NCBI GenBank assembly: GCA_964547415.1
Contig: CAZJNX010000231.1
Coordinates: forward strand, 1-6,946
Direction: 5' to 3'
Length of the DNA stretch: 6,946 nt
Source of the DNA: CAZJNX01 sp964547415
Lineage (GTDB): Bacteria; Pseudomonadota; Alphaproteobacteria; Rhizobiales; Amorphaceae
The notes beneath the pieces are model-generated. The model saw only the letters and a program-made list of their open reading frames with translations, had not been told where the DNA came from and ran no database searches. A program made the translations under genes and the position numbers. Below, piece after piece: positions 1 to 6,434 of the stretch. Within the stretch, counting starts at the first letter, position 1, and each line of letters opens with the position of its first letter.

Positions 1-21
1 AATGCCGATGACCTTGCTCAT
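1..21 (-). CDS. dnaK: Molecular chaperone DnaK (Hsp70), N-terminal seven codons only
   Basis: Only the first seven codons are in the window, reading leftward off its edge: MSKVIGI. This is the usual start of alphaproteobacterial DnaK, where it leads into the first phosphate-binding loop of the Hsp70 ATPase domain (the next residues, outside the window, would be DLGTTNS). The start is well supported by an AAGGAG ribosome binding site at 30-35, eight bases before the ATG. DnaK is the ATP-driven cytoplasmic chaperone that works with DnaJ and GrpE. A CTTG / CTTATAT heat-shock-like promoter about 130 bases upstream agrees with the assignment. Seven residues alone are not proof; another Hsp70-like or unrelated protein with this start remains possible. 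Confidence 0.8.
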
Positions 22-149
22 GACTGTCTCTCCTTCTGGCAGACCGACTGGACCCGGGGTGGCATCCAGACGAGGGCGACGGCCGTCGGTCGGTCCCCGC
101 TTCGCAGACTGAAAAAATCAGCTCCGCCCGGGCGGCGGATCAGCCCAGG
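22..149 (-). promoter_or_regulatory. Predicted dnaK 5' untranslated leader with strong Shine-Dalgarno
   Basis: If the promoter at 150-178 is used, transcription would begin near 142-144 and give a leader of about 120 bases. Seen in it, in transcript order: the hairpin and U6 tract at 139-112 (listed separately); a perfect 12-bp palindrome CGACGGCCGTCG at 77-88; and the AAGGAG ribosome binding site at 30-35. A GACCGAC segment just upstream of the palindrome can pair with a GTCGGTC segment near the ribosome binding site. A short CCAGA/TCTGG pairing lies next to the Shine-Dalgarno. No CIRCE (HrcA) inverted repeat was found. That these foldings matter for heat control is only an inference. Confidence 0.4.
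112..139 (-). terminator. Hairpin followed by T6, candidate intrinsic terminator of the b561-yceI operon
   Basis: Read on the minus strand, TCCGCC and GGCGGA form a six-base-pair stem (139-134 with 128-123) around a GC-rich five-base loop. Five bases later comes an uninterrupted run of six T (117-112). It lies about 90 bases after the stop codon of the cytochrome b561-YceI gene, so it fits an intrinsic terminator, although the gap between stem and T run is longer than ideal. It also falls just downstream of the predicted dnaK transcription start, so it might instead be a 5'-end stem-loop of the dnaK mRNA. Confidence 0.45.
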
Positions 150-178
150 ATATAAGGGGGTGCCCCATGGGCCGCAAG
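150..178 (-). promoter_or_regulatory. Predicted dnaK promoter, heat-shock (RpoH) type overlapping a sigma-70-like pair
   Basis: On the minus strand a CTTGCGG element (178-172) is followed after 13 bases by CCCTTATAT (158-150). This is close to the sigma-32/RpoH pattern of CTTG in the -35 region and a C-rich, CTTAT-type -10 in alphaproteobacteria. The same bases can also be read as TTGCGG, 16 bases, TTATAT, a passable housekeeping pair. TATAAG stands out in an otherwise extremely GC-rich stretch. The position between the upstream gene's stop (227) and a dnaK-like start (21), on the right strand, supports the call. The transcription start has not been measured. Confidence 0.6.
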
Positions 179-226
179 CGGACCGCCGGGGCGTCCGTTT
201 CGCTCCCCGGCGGCCCCGCGCGGGCC

Positions 227-2011
227 TCAGCGCTCGGCGATGGCGGCGGGCGCCTTTGCCGTCACCCGCGCGCTGACGGCGATCTTCAGCGGCAGGTTGT
301 CGCCCGAGGGGTCGTTGGAGCGGCCGATGTCGTAGGCGAGCCGCTCCACCTCGGCCGTCGACTCGGCGGTGCCCACGCCGTCCGCCATCGTCAGCGTGAA
401 CGGCAGGGACAACGGGTTCGAGACGCCGCGGATGGTGAGGGTCCCGTCCGCAACATAGCTGCCCTCGCCCGTCTGGCGGATGTCGGTGGAGGAGAACTCG
501 GCCGCGCCGAACGCGGCGGTGTCGAACCCGTCGCCCCCCTTGAGCTGCGCCTCGGTGATGTCGCCGCCCGAGACAGAGGCGGAGTTCATCTTCATGAGGA
601 CGCTGATGGAGGACGTGCCGAGGCTCTCGGGGTCGAACACGATGTCGGCCGACCAGTCGGCGATGGTGCCGGTCACCTCGCGGCCGGCGAAGGCGAAGGT
701 GAAGGTGAGGCTCGAGCGCGCCGGATCGACCTGCCAGCTCTCCATCACCGGTTCGCGCGGCATGTCGGGCGCGGGAAGCGTGTCGGCGGCGGGGGCCGCC
801 TCGTTCGGCTCGGCCGTCCCGGCGCCCTCCGGCCGCACCACGAGGGGCGCGCCGTCCGGCGTCTCGGCCCGCGTCGGGTCGGCTTCGGCGGCCGTCGCGG
901 GGGCGGCGGGGCCGACCGTGCCGTCCGCCTCGGTGCCCGCCGCCGCCGGGGCGGCGCCTTCGTCCCCGCCGACCTCGGGCGCGGCCTCGGCGACCCCGCC
1001 GCTCGTGTCCGTGACCGGGTCGGGCGCAACGCCCGTCCCGCCGGAGTCCCCGGCCGTGGTCGTGCCGTTTCCGCCACCGCCAGCGTTGTCGCTCGCCGCA
1101 TCGCCGCCCGACGCGCGCGCAGCATCGCCGGTCTCGGCGGATCCGTCGGCCGAGGGGGCGCCGGGCGTCGATCCGGCGCCCGCGTCGGCCGTGCCGCCGC
1201 CCGCGGCGGCGTCGTCCGCGGCGGCGGTCGTTGTCGTGGTGTCCGCCCGGCCGCCCGCGGCGGGGGCCGCGTCGGTGGCGGTCTCGCGGTCGGAGGCGAG
1301 GGCGAGGGTGGTCGTCTCGCCGGCGGCGCGGGTCTGCAGGGTACCCCAGCCGATGGCGGCGGCCGCGGCGAGGACCATGACCGAAAGGGTCGCCGCGTAG
1401 CCGTAGGACCGGCGCGCCTCGGCGATGCGGCCCATCATCTCCGGCAGCATCCGCCCGATCACGTTCTCGCCCTTCCACTGGTGCTTCAGCGCCGCGCCCA
1501 CGTGCAGGACGACGAGGGCCGCCGCCCCGTAGGACAGCCACACATGGGCGACCTCGCTCACCGCGTGGACCGTGTGGCGCGCCCCGTCCGGCACCGGGAT
1601 GTGGGGCCAGGGCAGCTGCGGCATGAAGAAGAGCACCGTCTGCACCTCGATCCGCGAGGTGGACACGAGGAGCCAGCCCGACAGCGGAATGAGGAAGATG
1701 AGCGCGTAGAACAGGACGTGCACCGCCTTCGCCGACAGCCGCTCCCAGCCGGGCATGTCGTAGGGCATCGACGGCGGCGGGTTGAACAGGCGCCACAGGA
1801 CGCGCCCGACGGACAGGACGAGGACCAGGATCCCGAACGACTTGTGGATCTGGTAGGCGTCGTACTGGGCCGCGGAGCCGCGCGCGGCGATCTCCACCAT
1901 CCAGTAGCCGAGCGGGATCTGGACGAGGATCAGGATCGCGATCGCCCAGTGGAGCGCGATCGCGCCGAGCGTGTAGCGCCGCACCGCCGGGTGCCGATCT
2001 TCGGTAGCCAT
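227..2011 (-). CDS. Cytochrome b561 - YceI fusion protein (594 aa)
   Basis: Predicted inner-membrane dihaem cytochrome b561 joined to a periplasmic YceI domain. Residues 17-174 hold four membrane helices with histidines H21, H56, H156 and H170. The 14-residue spacing of the last pair matches the E. coli CybB haem ligands. A fifth hydrophobic helix follows at about 203-222. Residues 224-423 are a low-complexity linker rich in Ala, Gly, Thr, Pro, Asp and Glu. Residues 424-594 match the YceI lipocalin-like fold (WQVDPARSSLTF near the start, DGTLTIRGVSNPLSLPF at about 522-538). b561 proteins exchange electrons with quinones, and YceI proteins bind long isoprenoids such as ubiquinone; linking the two functions is an inference. 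The ATG at 2011 is preferred over a start 18 codons upstream because it places only a short polar tail before helix 1; the ribosome binding site (GGGGCG) is weak. It is probably co-transcribed with yceI, 124 bases upstream. Confidence 0.9.
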   Translation of the reverse strand: MATEDRHPAVRRYTLGAIALHWAIAILILVQIPLGYWMVEIAARGSAAQYDAYQIHKSFGILVLVLSVGRVLWRLFNPPPSMPYDMPGWERLSAKAVHVLFYALIFLIPLSGWLLVSTSRIEVQTVLFFMPQLPWPHIPVPDGARHTVHAVSEVAHVWLSYGAAALVVLHVGAALKHQWKGENVIGRMLPEMMGRIAEARRSYGYAATLSVMVLAAAAAIGWGTLQTRAAGETTTLALASDRETATDAAPAAGGRADTTTTTAAADDAAAGGGTADAGAGSTPGAPSADGSAETGDAARASGGDAASDNAGGGGNGTTTAGDSGGTGVAPDPVTDTSGGVAEAAPEVGGDEGAAPAAAGTEADGTVGPAAPATAAEADPTRAETPDGAPLVVRPEGAGTAEPNEAAPAADTLPAPDMPREPVMESWQVDPARSSLTFTFAFAGREVTGTIADWSADIVFDPESLGTSSISVLMKMNSASVSGGDITEAQLKGGDGFDTAAFGAAEFSSTDIRQTGEGSYVADGTLTIRGVSNPLSLPFTLTMADGVGTAESTAEVERLAYDIGRSNDPSGDNLPLKIAVSARVTAKAPAAIAER

Positions 2012-2135
2012 GGATGGTCGCCCCAAGCTTGTCCTTCGGCCCGTCGTCGTGACGGACCGCGGCACCGGCCCCCGGCACCGCGGCCCGTTTGCATCGCCCG
2101 GCCGCCCCGGGCAAGGGGCGGCGGCGGAAGGCGCG
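2012..2135 (-). other. Intra-operon spacer with GC hairpin (stem 2101-2108 / 2115-2122)
   Basis: This 124-base gap separates yceI from the downstream b561-yceI gene. It contains a perfect eight-base-pair hairpin, GCCGCCCC at 2101-2108 and GGGGCGGC at 2115-2122, with a six-base loop. The hairpin begins 13 bases after the yceI stop on the minus strand. No T run follows, so a classical intrinsic terminator is unlikely. It may act as a partial attenuator or a 3'-end stabiliser that sets different amounts of the two proteins. No separate promoter for the downstream gene was recognised. Confidence 0.4.
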
Positions 2136-2747
2136 TCAGTCCGCCTTCAGGAACTCGGCCTCGATCAGGATCGCCACCGTGTCGCCGACCGGGCCGACGA
2201 GGGTGGTGACGCCGTGGTCCGAGCGCTGGATGGAGCCGGTCGCCGACACGCCGAGGGCCGGCACGCCCGCCATCGGGTGGGTCATGGCGCCGTTCAGCGT
2301 CACATCGAGGGTGACGGGCAACGTGACGCCCTTCAGCGTCAGATCGCCGGTGATCTCGGCCGTGTTCTCGCCCGTCACCTCGATGTCGGTGGAGGTGAAG
2401 GTGATCTCGGGATGGTTCGCCGCGTCGAGGAACATGTCGGACGCGATCTCCGCCTCGAAGTCCTTCTCGCCCGGGAAGTTGGTGAGGACGGCCGCTGCCG
2501 GGATCGTGACCGTGACCGTCGAGTTCTCGACGTTCTCGGGGTCGAGGACGATGGTGGCGTCGATCTCGGCGGGGTCGAACTGACCGGTGTAGTTGGAAAG
2601 GCCGAGGTGGCTCACCTTCCACAGCACCGACAGGTGCGTCTCGTCGACGGCGTAGGTGCCGGCGGGGATGTCGAGCGTCTCGGCGCTAGCGGGGGCCGCG
2701 AACGGCACGGCGGCGAGCGCGATGGCGGCGGCGAGATGTGCGCGCAT
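2136..2747 (-). CDS. yceI: YceI family periplasmic polyisoprenoid-binding protein (203 aa)
   Basis: Predicted secreted lipocalin-like protein that holds a long isoprenoid, such as a ubiquinone or polyprenyl chain, in a beta-barrel. Residues 1-22 form a Sec signal peptide with a hydrophobic alanine-rich core and a likely cut after ASA (22/23). The mature part carries the family signatures: YAVDETHLSVLWKVSHLGLS at 32-51, HPEITFTST at 112-120, GDLTLKGVTLPVTLDV at 134-149 and GSIQRSDHGV at 171-180. The length is normal for the family. The ATG at 2747 is chosen because it starts the signal peptide and has an AGAGGG ribosome binding site (2755-2760) seven bases away; the reading frame stays open upstream only because of the GC content. 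It is the first gene of a likely two-gene operon with the b561-YceI fusion, comparable to yceJ-yceI of E. coli. Exact ligand and function are unknown. Confidence 0.92.
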   Translation of the reverse strand: MRAHLAAAIALAAVPFAAPASAETLDIPAGTYAVDETHLSVLWKVSHLGLSNYTGQFDPAEIDATIVLDPENVENSTVTVTIPAAAVLTNFPGEKDFEAEIASDMFLDAANHPEITFTSTDIEVTGENTAEITGDLTLKGVTLPVTLDVTLNGAMTHPMAGVPALGVSATGSIQRSDHGVTTLVGPVGDTVAILIEAEFLKAD

Positions 2748-2980
2748 GAAGTGACCCTCTCGTCTGTCGTGTCTTCGTCGTGTCTTCGGGATCGGTCGCG
2801 GGGAGGACGGTGTCCGCGTCCGTGAGCGGCGAAGTAGGGCCGCCGCCCGGCCGTGGTAGGTGATGAACTGAGAGTTGCCGCCGAGCGAACGACGGGGGCG
2901 GCCCGCGCCGGGGCGATGGGCGGCGGCCGGCGGGCGTGCTAGGGGGCCCCGGTCGCGGGAAGGGGAATGGAGGCGAAGCC
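2748..2980. promoter_or_regulatory. Divergent intergenic region between yceI and the CAP lipoprotein gene
   Basis: This 233-base gap must hold the start signals for the leftward yceI operon and the rightward CAP lipoprotein gene. Clear elements are the AGAGGG ribosome binding site of yceI (2755-2760), the GGAGG site of the CAP gene (2969-2973), and an 11-bp tandem repeat in the yceI leader (listed separately). The least GC-rich stretch, about 2858-2880, is the best place for a promoter, but no convincing -35/-10 pair could be picked on either strand. Confidence 0.5.
2766..2787. repeat. Perfect 11-bp tandem direct repeat in the yceI leader
   Basis: GTCGTGTCTTC occurs twice with no gap (2766-2776 and 2777-2787). 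It lies 19-40 bases upstream of the yceI start codon, just beyond its ribosome binding site. The period is about one helical turn, as expected for a binding site contacted on one DNA face, or it may be a chance slippage duplication. No known operator was recognised. Confidence 0.6.
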
Positions 2981-3529
2981 ATGGGACGGGCACGCTTGGG
3001 GGGCCTCGCGCTCCTCGTCCTCCTTCTCGCCCCGCTCCTCGCCGCCTGCGGCTTCGCCCCGGGCGAGGATTTCCGCTCCGTGCCCGCCCAGGCGCGGGAG
3101 ACGCGCGTCGACCCGGCCGAGGCCGCGCGGCTCGTCAACGCCTTCCGCCTCTCCCGCGGGCGCGCCCCCCTCACGGTGGACCCGCGGCTCAACGCCATCG
3201 CCCGGGACACGGCGCGGGTGATGGCGAGCCGCGACCAGCTGAAGACCGAGATGCACACCCGGGACGGCCTCCTCGGCCGCCTCGAGGGCGCGGGCTACGC
3301 CCACGTGGCGGCGGCGGAGAACCTCGGCGCGGGCTACCCGACCCTCGAGCTCGCCATGAAGGGCTGGCGCAACTCCCGCGGCCACCGGCGCAACCTCCTC
3401 AACCCCAACGTGACCCGCATGGGGATCGGCCTCGTCCTCGCCGACCGCGGCCGCTACGTGAGCTACTGGGTCCTCATCATGGCGCGGCCGAAGGACGACG
3501 TCCCGGCCGGTGTCCCGGACGGCGTCTGA
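2981..3529 (+). CDS. CAP (SCP/YkwD-like) domain lipoprotein (182 aa)
   Basis: Predicted envelope lipoprotein with a CAP superfamily domain. Residues 1-22 form a lipoprotein signal peptide ending in the lipobox LAAC, with lipidated Cys23. The CAP domain runs from about 45 to 170. It starts with the helix AARLVNAFRLSRGRAPL and keeps the cavity residues typical of the family: H92 (MHTRDG), E113 (AENLGAG) and H135 (NSRGHRRNLLNPN), followed by the strand segment MGIGLVLADRGRYVSYWV. Bacterial CAP proteins are widespread at the cell surface; their biochemical activity is mostly unsettled, so no reaction is assigned. The ATG at 2981 is supported by a GGAGG site (2969-2973) seven bases before it and by the lipobox position; an upstream in-frame start at 2936 would put a charged extension before the signal peptide. 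The RTX gene follows 111 bases downstream on the same strand. Confidence 0.9.
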   Translation: MGRARLGGLALLVLLLAPLLAACGFAPGEDFRSVPAQARETRVDPAEAARLVNAFRLSRGRAPLTVDPRLNAIARDTARVMASRDQLKTEMHTRDGLLGRLEGAGYAHVAAAENLGAGYPTLELAMKGWRNSRGHRRNLLNPNVTRMGIGLVLADRGRYVSYWVLIMARPKDDVPAGVPDGV

Positions 3530-3640
3530 GGCGGGCGCTCCCGCGCGGCCGCCCGGGGCACGCCCTTCGGAGGATTGGTGCGGGCCGGCGCGCCGTGCCA
3601 TGGAGGAGCGGGGGGAGCCGAACCGCGGGAGCGGTGCGCT
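3530..3640 (+). other. Spacer between the CAP and RTX genes
   Basis: A small hairpin, GCGGG (3531-3535) with CCCGC (3540-3544), starts two bases after the CAP stop but has no T run, so termination there is doubtful and read-through into the RTX gene is possible. A GGAGGA motif at 3569-3574 abuts an in-frame TTG/GTG that could serve as an alternative RTX start. The preferred ribosome binding site is GGGAG at 3627-3631, nine bases before the ATG at 3641. No gene of its own is seen here. Confidence 0.35.
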
Positions 3641-5869
3641 ATGGCCTGGACCGGGACCTTCCGGAACAACTCGATCGACATGTTCATCGGCGTCGACGGC
3701 TGGTTCGGCACCCTCGGCATCCCGACGGGCCTGCCCCTCAACCCGCCGGCGGCGGTCGAGACGGGCCCCACCGGGGCCGTCTTCCGCTCGCCCATCTTCC
3801 TCGGGGAGATCCGATTCGCCGGCACCGGCCTCGCCGTGGAGGAGCGCGACCTCGGCTTCGGGGCGACCATCCCCGTCTTCACCGCGGGCACGATCACGGG
3901 TTTCGAGGTCCTCTTCAACCCGCTTCTGTCGCGTGTCCTGTCGAGCGACCCGACGCCGGAGCAGCGGGAGGCGGCGCTCGAGGACTTCGGCCGGATGGAG
4001 GCCCTCATCCTCAGCGGGACGGTCGAGACCGAGCCCCTGTCCGCCGTCGCCCTCAGCCAGAGCATCCTCGCGAGCTTCGCGAACCGCGACGTCGGCCCCT
4101 CCCGCGCCTTCTTCAGCCAGTTCTCCCACGTCTACACGGGCTCGGACGCGGGCCAGTCCCTCGCCGGCTTCGACGGGCCGGACGTGCTCGTGGGCCTCGG
4201 CGGCGACGACTTCCTCGACGGGGCGGCCGGGGACGACACCCTCGACGGCGGCGCCGGCAGCGACGGCCTCAACGGCGGCGAGGGCTCGGACCTCTACCTC
4301 CCCGGCACGCCCGGCCAGCTCTTCGACACGGTGACGGACGGGGGCACCGGCCGCGGCGACATCGACACCCTGTCCTACGCCGACGCGCCCGGCCCCGTCG
4401 CCGTCGATCTCAACTTCCTCGACGGCGACCAGAGCGGCGGTGCGGCGCGCGGCCTGCAGGTCGGCGGGATCGAGGCGGTGATCGGCTCGCCCTTCGCCGA
4501 CACCATCCACGGCAGCGCAACCCCCGGCTCGGAGGCCGACACGCTCCTCGGCGGGGCCGGCGACGACGTCCTCATCGGCTACGACGGCAGCGACCGCCTC
4601 CAGGGCGGCCCGGGCTTCGACCAGCTCTTCGGCGGCGGCAACGGCGGCGCGTTCGGCGCCGGACCGGGGGATGTCGCCGTCTTCGCCGCCGATCCCGCCT
4701 TCGTCCAGGTGTTCCTCGCGCCGCCGGGCGAACGCCTCGTCTACGCGCCGGGCGGCGGCGTCGACCGGCTCGTCGGGATGGAGTTCCTGGAAATCGGCGG
4801 CGCGGTCGTGCCCGTGGGCAACCTCGCGCCGAGCCGCGCCACCCTCCTCGTCGGCGAGCCCGGCGGCGGGTTCCTGACGGGCAGCGACCGGCCGGACCTC
4901 ATCGTCGGCCGCGCCGGCGACGAGACGGCCCGCGGCCGCGCTGGCGCCGACACCATCGACGGCGGGGAGGGGGCGGACCTCCTCGTGGGCGGCCCGGGCG
5001 GGGATGTCCTGATCGGCGGCCCGGGCCGGGACGCCTCCGGCCACGATGACGCGGCGAACCCCGTGCTGGCCGACCTGCGGCGGCCGGGCCGCAACGCCGG
5101 CGAGGCGGCCGGCGACACCGACTTCTCGATCGAGGATCTCGTCGGCAGCTCTGCCGCCGATCGCCTGTTCGGCGACCGCGGGCCCAACGTACTGACGGGC
5201 GGCGCCGGGAACGACCGCCTCGAAGGCCGCGCTGGCGGGGACGTCCCGGCGGGCGGCACCGGCAACGACCGGCTCGGCGGCGGCGGCGGCGGGGACGAGC
5301 TCGACGGCGGCGGCGGCAGGGATCGGCTGACCGGCGGCGGCGGGAACGACCGCCTCGAAGGTCGCGCTGGCGGGGACGTCCTGGCGGGCGGCACCGGCAA
5401 CGACCGGCTCGGCGGCGGCGGCGGCGGGGACGAGCTCGACGGCGGCGGCGGCAGGGAGCGGCTGACCGGCGGCGGCGGCGACGACACGGCCTCGGGCGGC
5501 GGCGGCCGGGACGTCCTGCTCGGCGGGGACGGGGCCGACGCCCTGTTCGGCAACGGCGGCGGCGACCGCCTCGTCGGCGGCGCGGGGTCGGACACCATCG
5601 CGGGCGGCGGCGGGCCGGACCGGATCGAGGGCGGCGGCGGGAACGACGTCCTGTCGGGCGGCCGCGGCGCGGACAGGTTCGTGGTCCGCGCGGACGAGGG
5701 GCGGCTCCTCATCGAGGACTACGAGAACCGGCGCGACGGGCTCGAGGTGCATGCCGAGGTGGTCCGCGGGCGCATCGTCGACGGCGACCTCCACGTCCGC
5801 CTCGAGGGCGGCACCTTCCTCGTCATCGAGGGCCTCGCCCGCCCGCCGGCGGATGTGGCGTTCGTCTGA
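3641..5869 (+). CDS. RTX (hemolysin-type calcium-binding repeat) secreted protein (742 aa)
   Basis: Predicted extracellular protein exported by a type I secretion system, folding on calcium outside the cell. Residues 1-175 are an N-terminal region with no recognised family or catalytic motif and no Sec signal peptide. Nonapeptide repeats of the GGxGxDxLx type form blocks at about 179-217, 282-333 and 414-679. They are separated by spacers typical of RTX proteins (DTLSYADAPGPVAVDLN at 242-258; DFSIEDLVGSSAADRLFG at 494-511). The last 65 or so residues (GADRFVVRADEG onward, ending ADVAFV) have no Sec-like features and look like a type I C-terminal secretion signal. A recent 135-bp tandem duplication adds five repeats. 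The ATG at 3641 follows a GGGAG site; a TTG or GTG at 3575/3578 would add 21-22 residues of poor composition. With no protease, lipase or adhesin domain seen, the role (surface layer, adhesin, toxin) is open. Confidence 0.88.
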   Translation: MAWTGTFRNNSIDMFIGVDGWFGTLGIPTGLPLNPPAAVETGPTGAVFRSPIFLGEIRFAGTGLAVEERDLGFGATIPVFTAGTITGFEVLFNPLLSRVLSSDPTPEQREAALEDFGRMEALILSGTVETEPLSAVALSQSILASFANRDVGPSRAFFSQFSHVYTGSDAGQSLAGFDGPDVLVGLGGDDFLDGAAGDDTLDGGAGSDGLNGGEGSDLYLPGTPGQLFDTVTDGGTGRGDIDTLSYADAPGPVAVDLNFLDGDQSGGAARGLQVGGIEAVIGSPFADTIHGSATPGSEADTLLGGAGDDVLIGYDGSDRLQGGPGFDQLFGGGNGGAFGAGPGDVAVFAADPAFVQVFLAPPGERLVYAPGGGVDRLVGMEFLEIGGAVVPVGNLAPSRATLLVGEPGGGFLTGSDRPDLIVGRAGDETARGRAGADTIDGGEGADLLVGGPGGDVLIGGPGRDASGHDDAANPVLADLRRPGRNAGEAAGDTDFSIEDLVGSSAADRLFGDRGPNVLTGGAGNDRLEGRAGGDVPAGGTGNDRLGGGGGGDELDGGGGRDRLTGGGGNDRLEGRAGGDVLAGGTGNDRLGGGGGGDELDGGGGRERLTGGGGDDTASGGGGRDVLLGGDGADALFGNGGGDRLVGGAGSDTIAGGGGPDRIEGGGGNDVLSGGRGADRFVVRADEGRLLIEDYENRRDGLEVHAEVVRGRIVDGDLHVRLEGGTFLVIEGLARPPADVAFV
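5207..5476 (+). repeat. Two-copy 135-bp tandem duplication inside the RTX gene
   Basis: Bases 5207-5341 and 5342-5476 are direct copies differing at three positions by eye comparison. Each encodes 45 residues (523-567 and 568-612), exactly five nonapeptides, so frame and calcium-binding register are kept. One difference is synonymous; the other two change Pro535 to Leu580 and Asp561 to Glu606. The near identity points to a recent unequal crossover or slippage event. Confidence 0.9.
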
Positions 5870-6125
5870 CGCCATCGACCTGCGCGCGCGGGCCCCCGCG
5901 GGCGGCCGGATCGCCTCGACCGCGGCGGGGCCGGACACCGGCCGCGGCGGATCGGCCGGCCGGCGGCGCGCGTCGCACCGCATCGCCGGGCGCGTTCCGC
6001 GCGCGCACCGCCGCCCGGGGGATGCCCGGCACCCGCGGTGCCGACCGGGGCCACGGGGGCCGGGCCGGCGAGGCACCCCCCTGGCCGCCGGCGCGCCGTG
6101 CGCGGGACGGAACGGCGTGGGCGTC
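5870..6125. other. Gene-free, extremely GC-rich spacer after the RTX gene, with hairpins
   Basis: No credible coding sequence was found; the open frames here are products of the GC content and match no recognised protein. Two strong hairpins follow the RTX stop: CGCGG (5887-5891) with CCGCG (5896-5900), and GGCCGG (5929-5934) with CCGGCC (5938-5943) around a three-base loop. Neither has a T run, but either could mark the 3' end of the RTX mRNA, for example as a processing or Rho-linked end. This stretch shares no visible similarity with the tandem repeat that follows. Confidence 0.5.
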
Positions 6126-6430
6126 ATGAAGGGGACGTCGCGCTCTCTCGCGGCCTGGTCCTCCCGGCGGACGGACGGGTTGCCGGATGGCGGAACGATC
6201 AGCTGGGCGAGGGAAACCCCGCTGGCGTGCGTCCGGGGAACGGTCGGGCACGCCGGGTTAGCGGGCGCCAGGGCGTGTGAGGGCGAGGACGCCGCCGTTC
6301 CGGCGATCACCGGGGCCCTCGCGCCGGCGCTCGTCGCCGACCTGGGGCGGGACCGGTGCGCCGCCGACGCTTCGCGCCGGGCTCCGGGCGACGGAGGAGC
6401 GAGGCGGCCTGATGGCCTCGGATCGGCCGG
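6126..6430. repeat. Long tandem direct repeat, copy A (305 bp)
   Basis: This is the first copy of a two-copy direct repeat; the second starts 309 bases later. By eye alignment the copies differ at about 20 positions plus one single-base indel, giving roughly 93% identity. The core at 6205-6277 (73 bases) is identical between copies, and 6279-6314 is also unchanged. Differences cluster at 6193-6204 and in the right third. The core can fold (GGCGTGC with GCACGCC, 7 bp). No transposase, terminal inverted repeat or flanking target duplication was seen. The strand of any function is unknown. Confidence 0.85.
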
Positions 6431-6434
6431 CCGG

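Noticed and set aside
18..2114. A 698-codon minus-strand frame and a 680-codon plus-strand frame over the b561-YceI gene
   Set aside because: Both are Arg/Gly/Ala-rich shadows of the real gene in other frames, whose product shows two recognisable domains and membrane helices.
2101..2122. GC hairpin downstream of yceI as an intrinsic terminator
   Set aside because: The stem is perfect, but no T run follows on the minus strand, so it is listed only as a hairpin within the spacer.
2136..2993. A longer yceI reading frame starting at 2993
   Set aside because: The extra 82 residues are Arg/Pro-rich, overlap the start of the divergent CAP gene, and would bury the signal peptide that begins at 2747.
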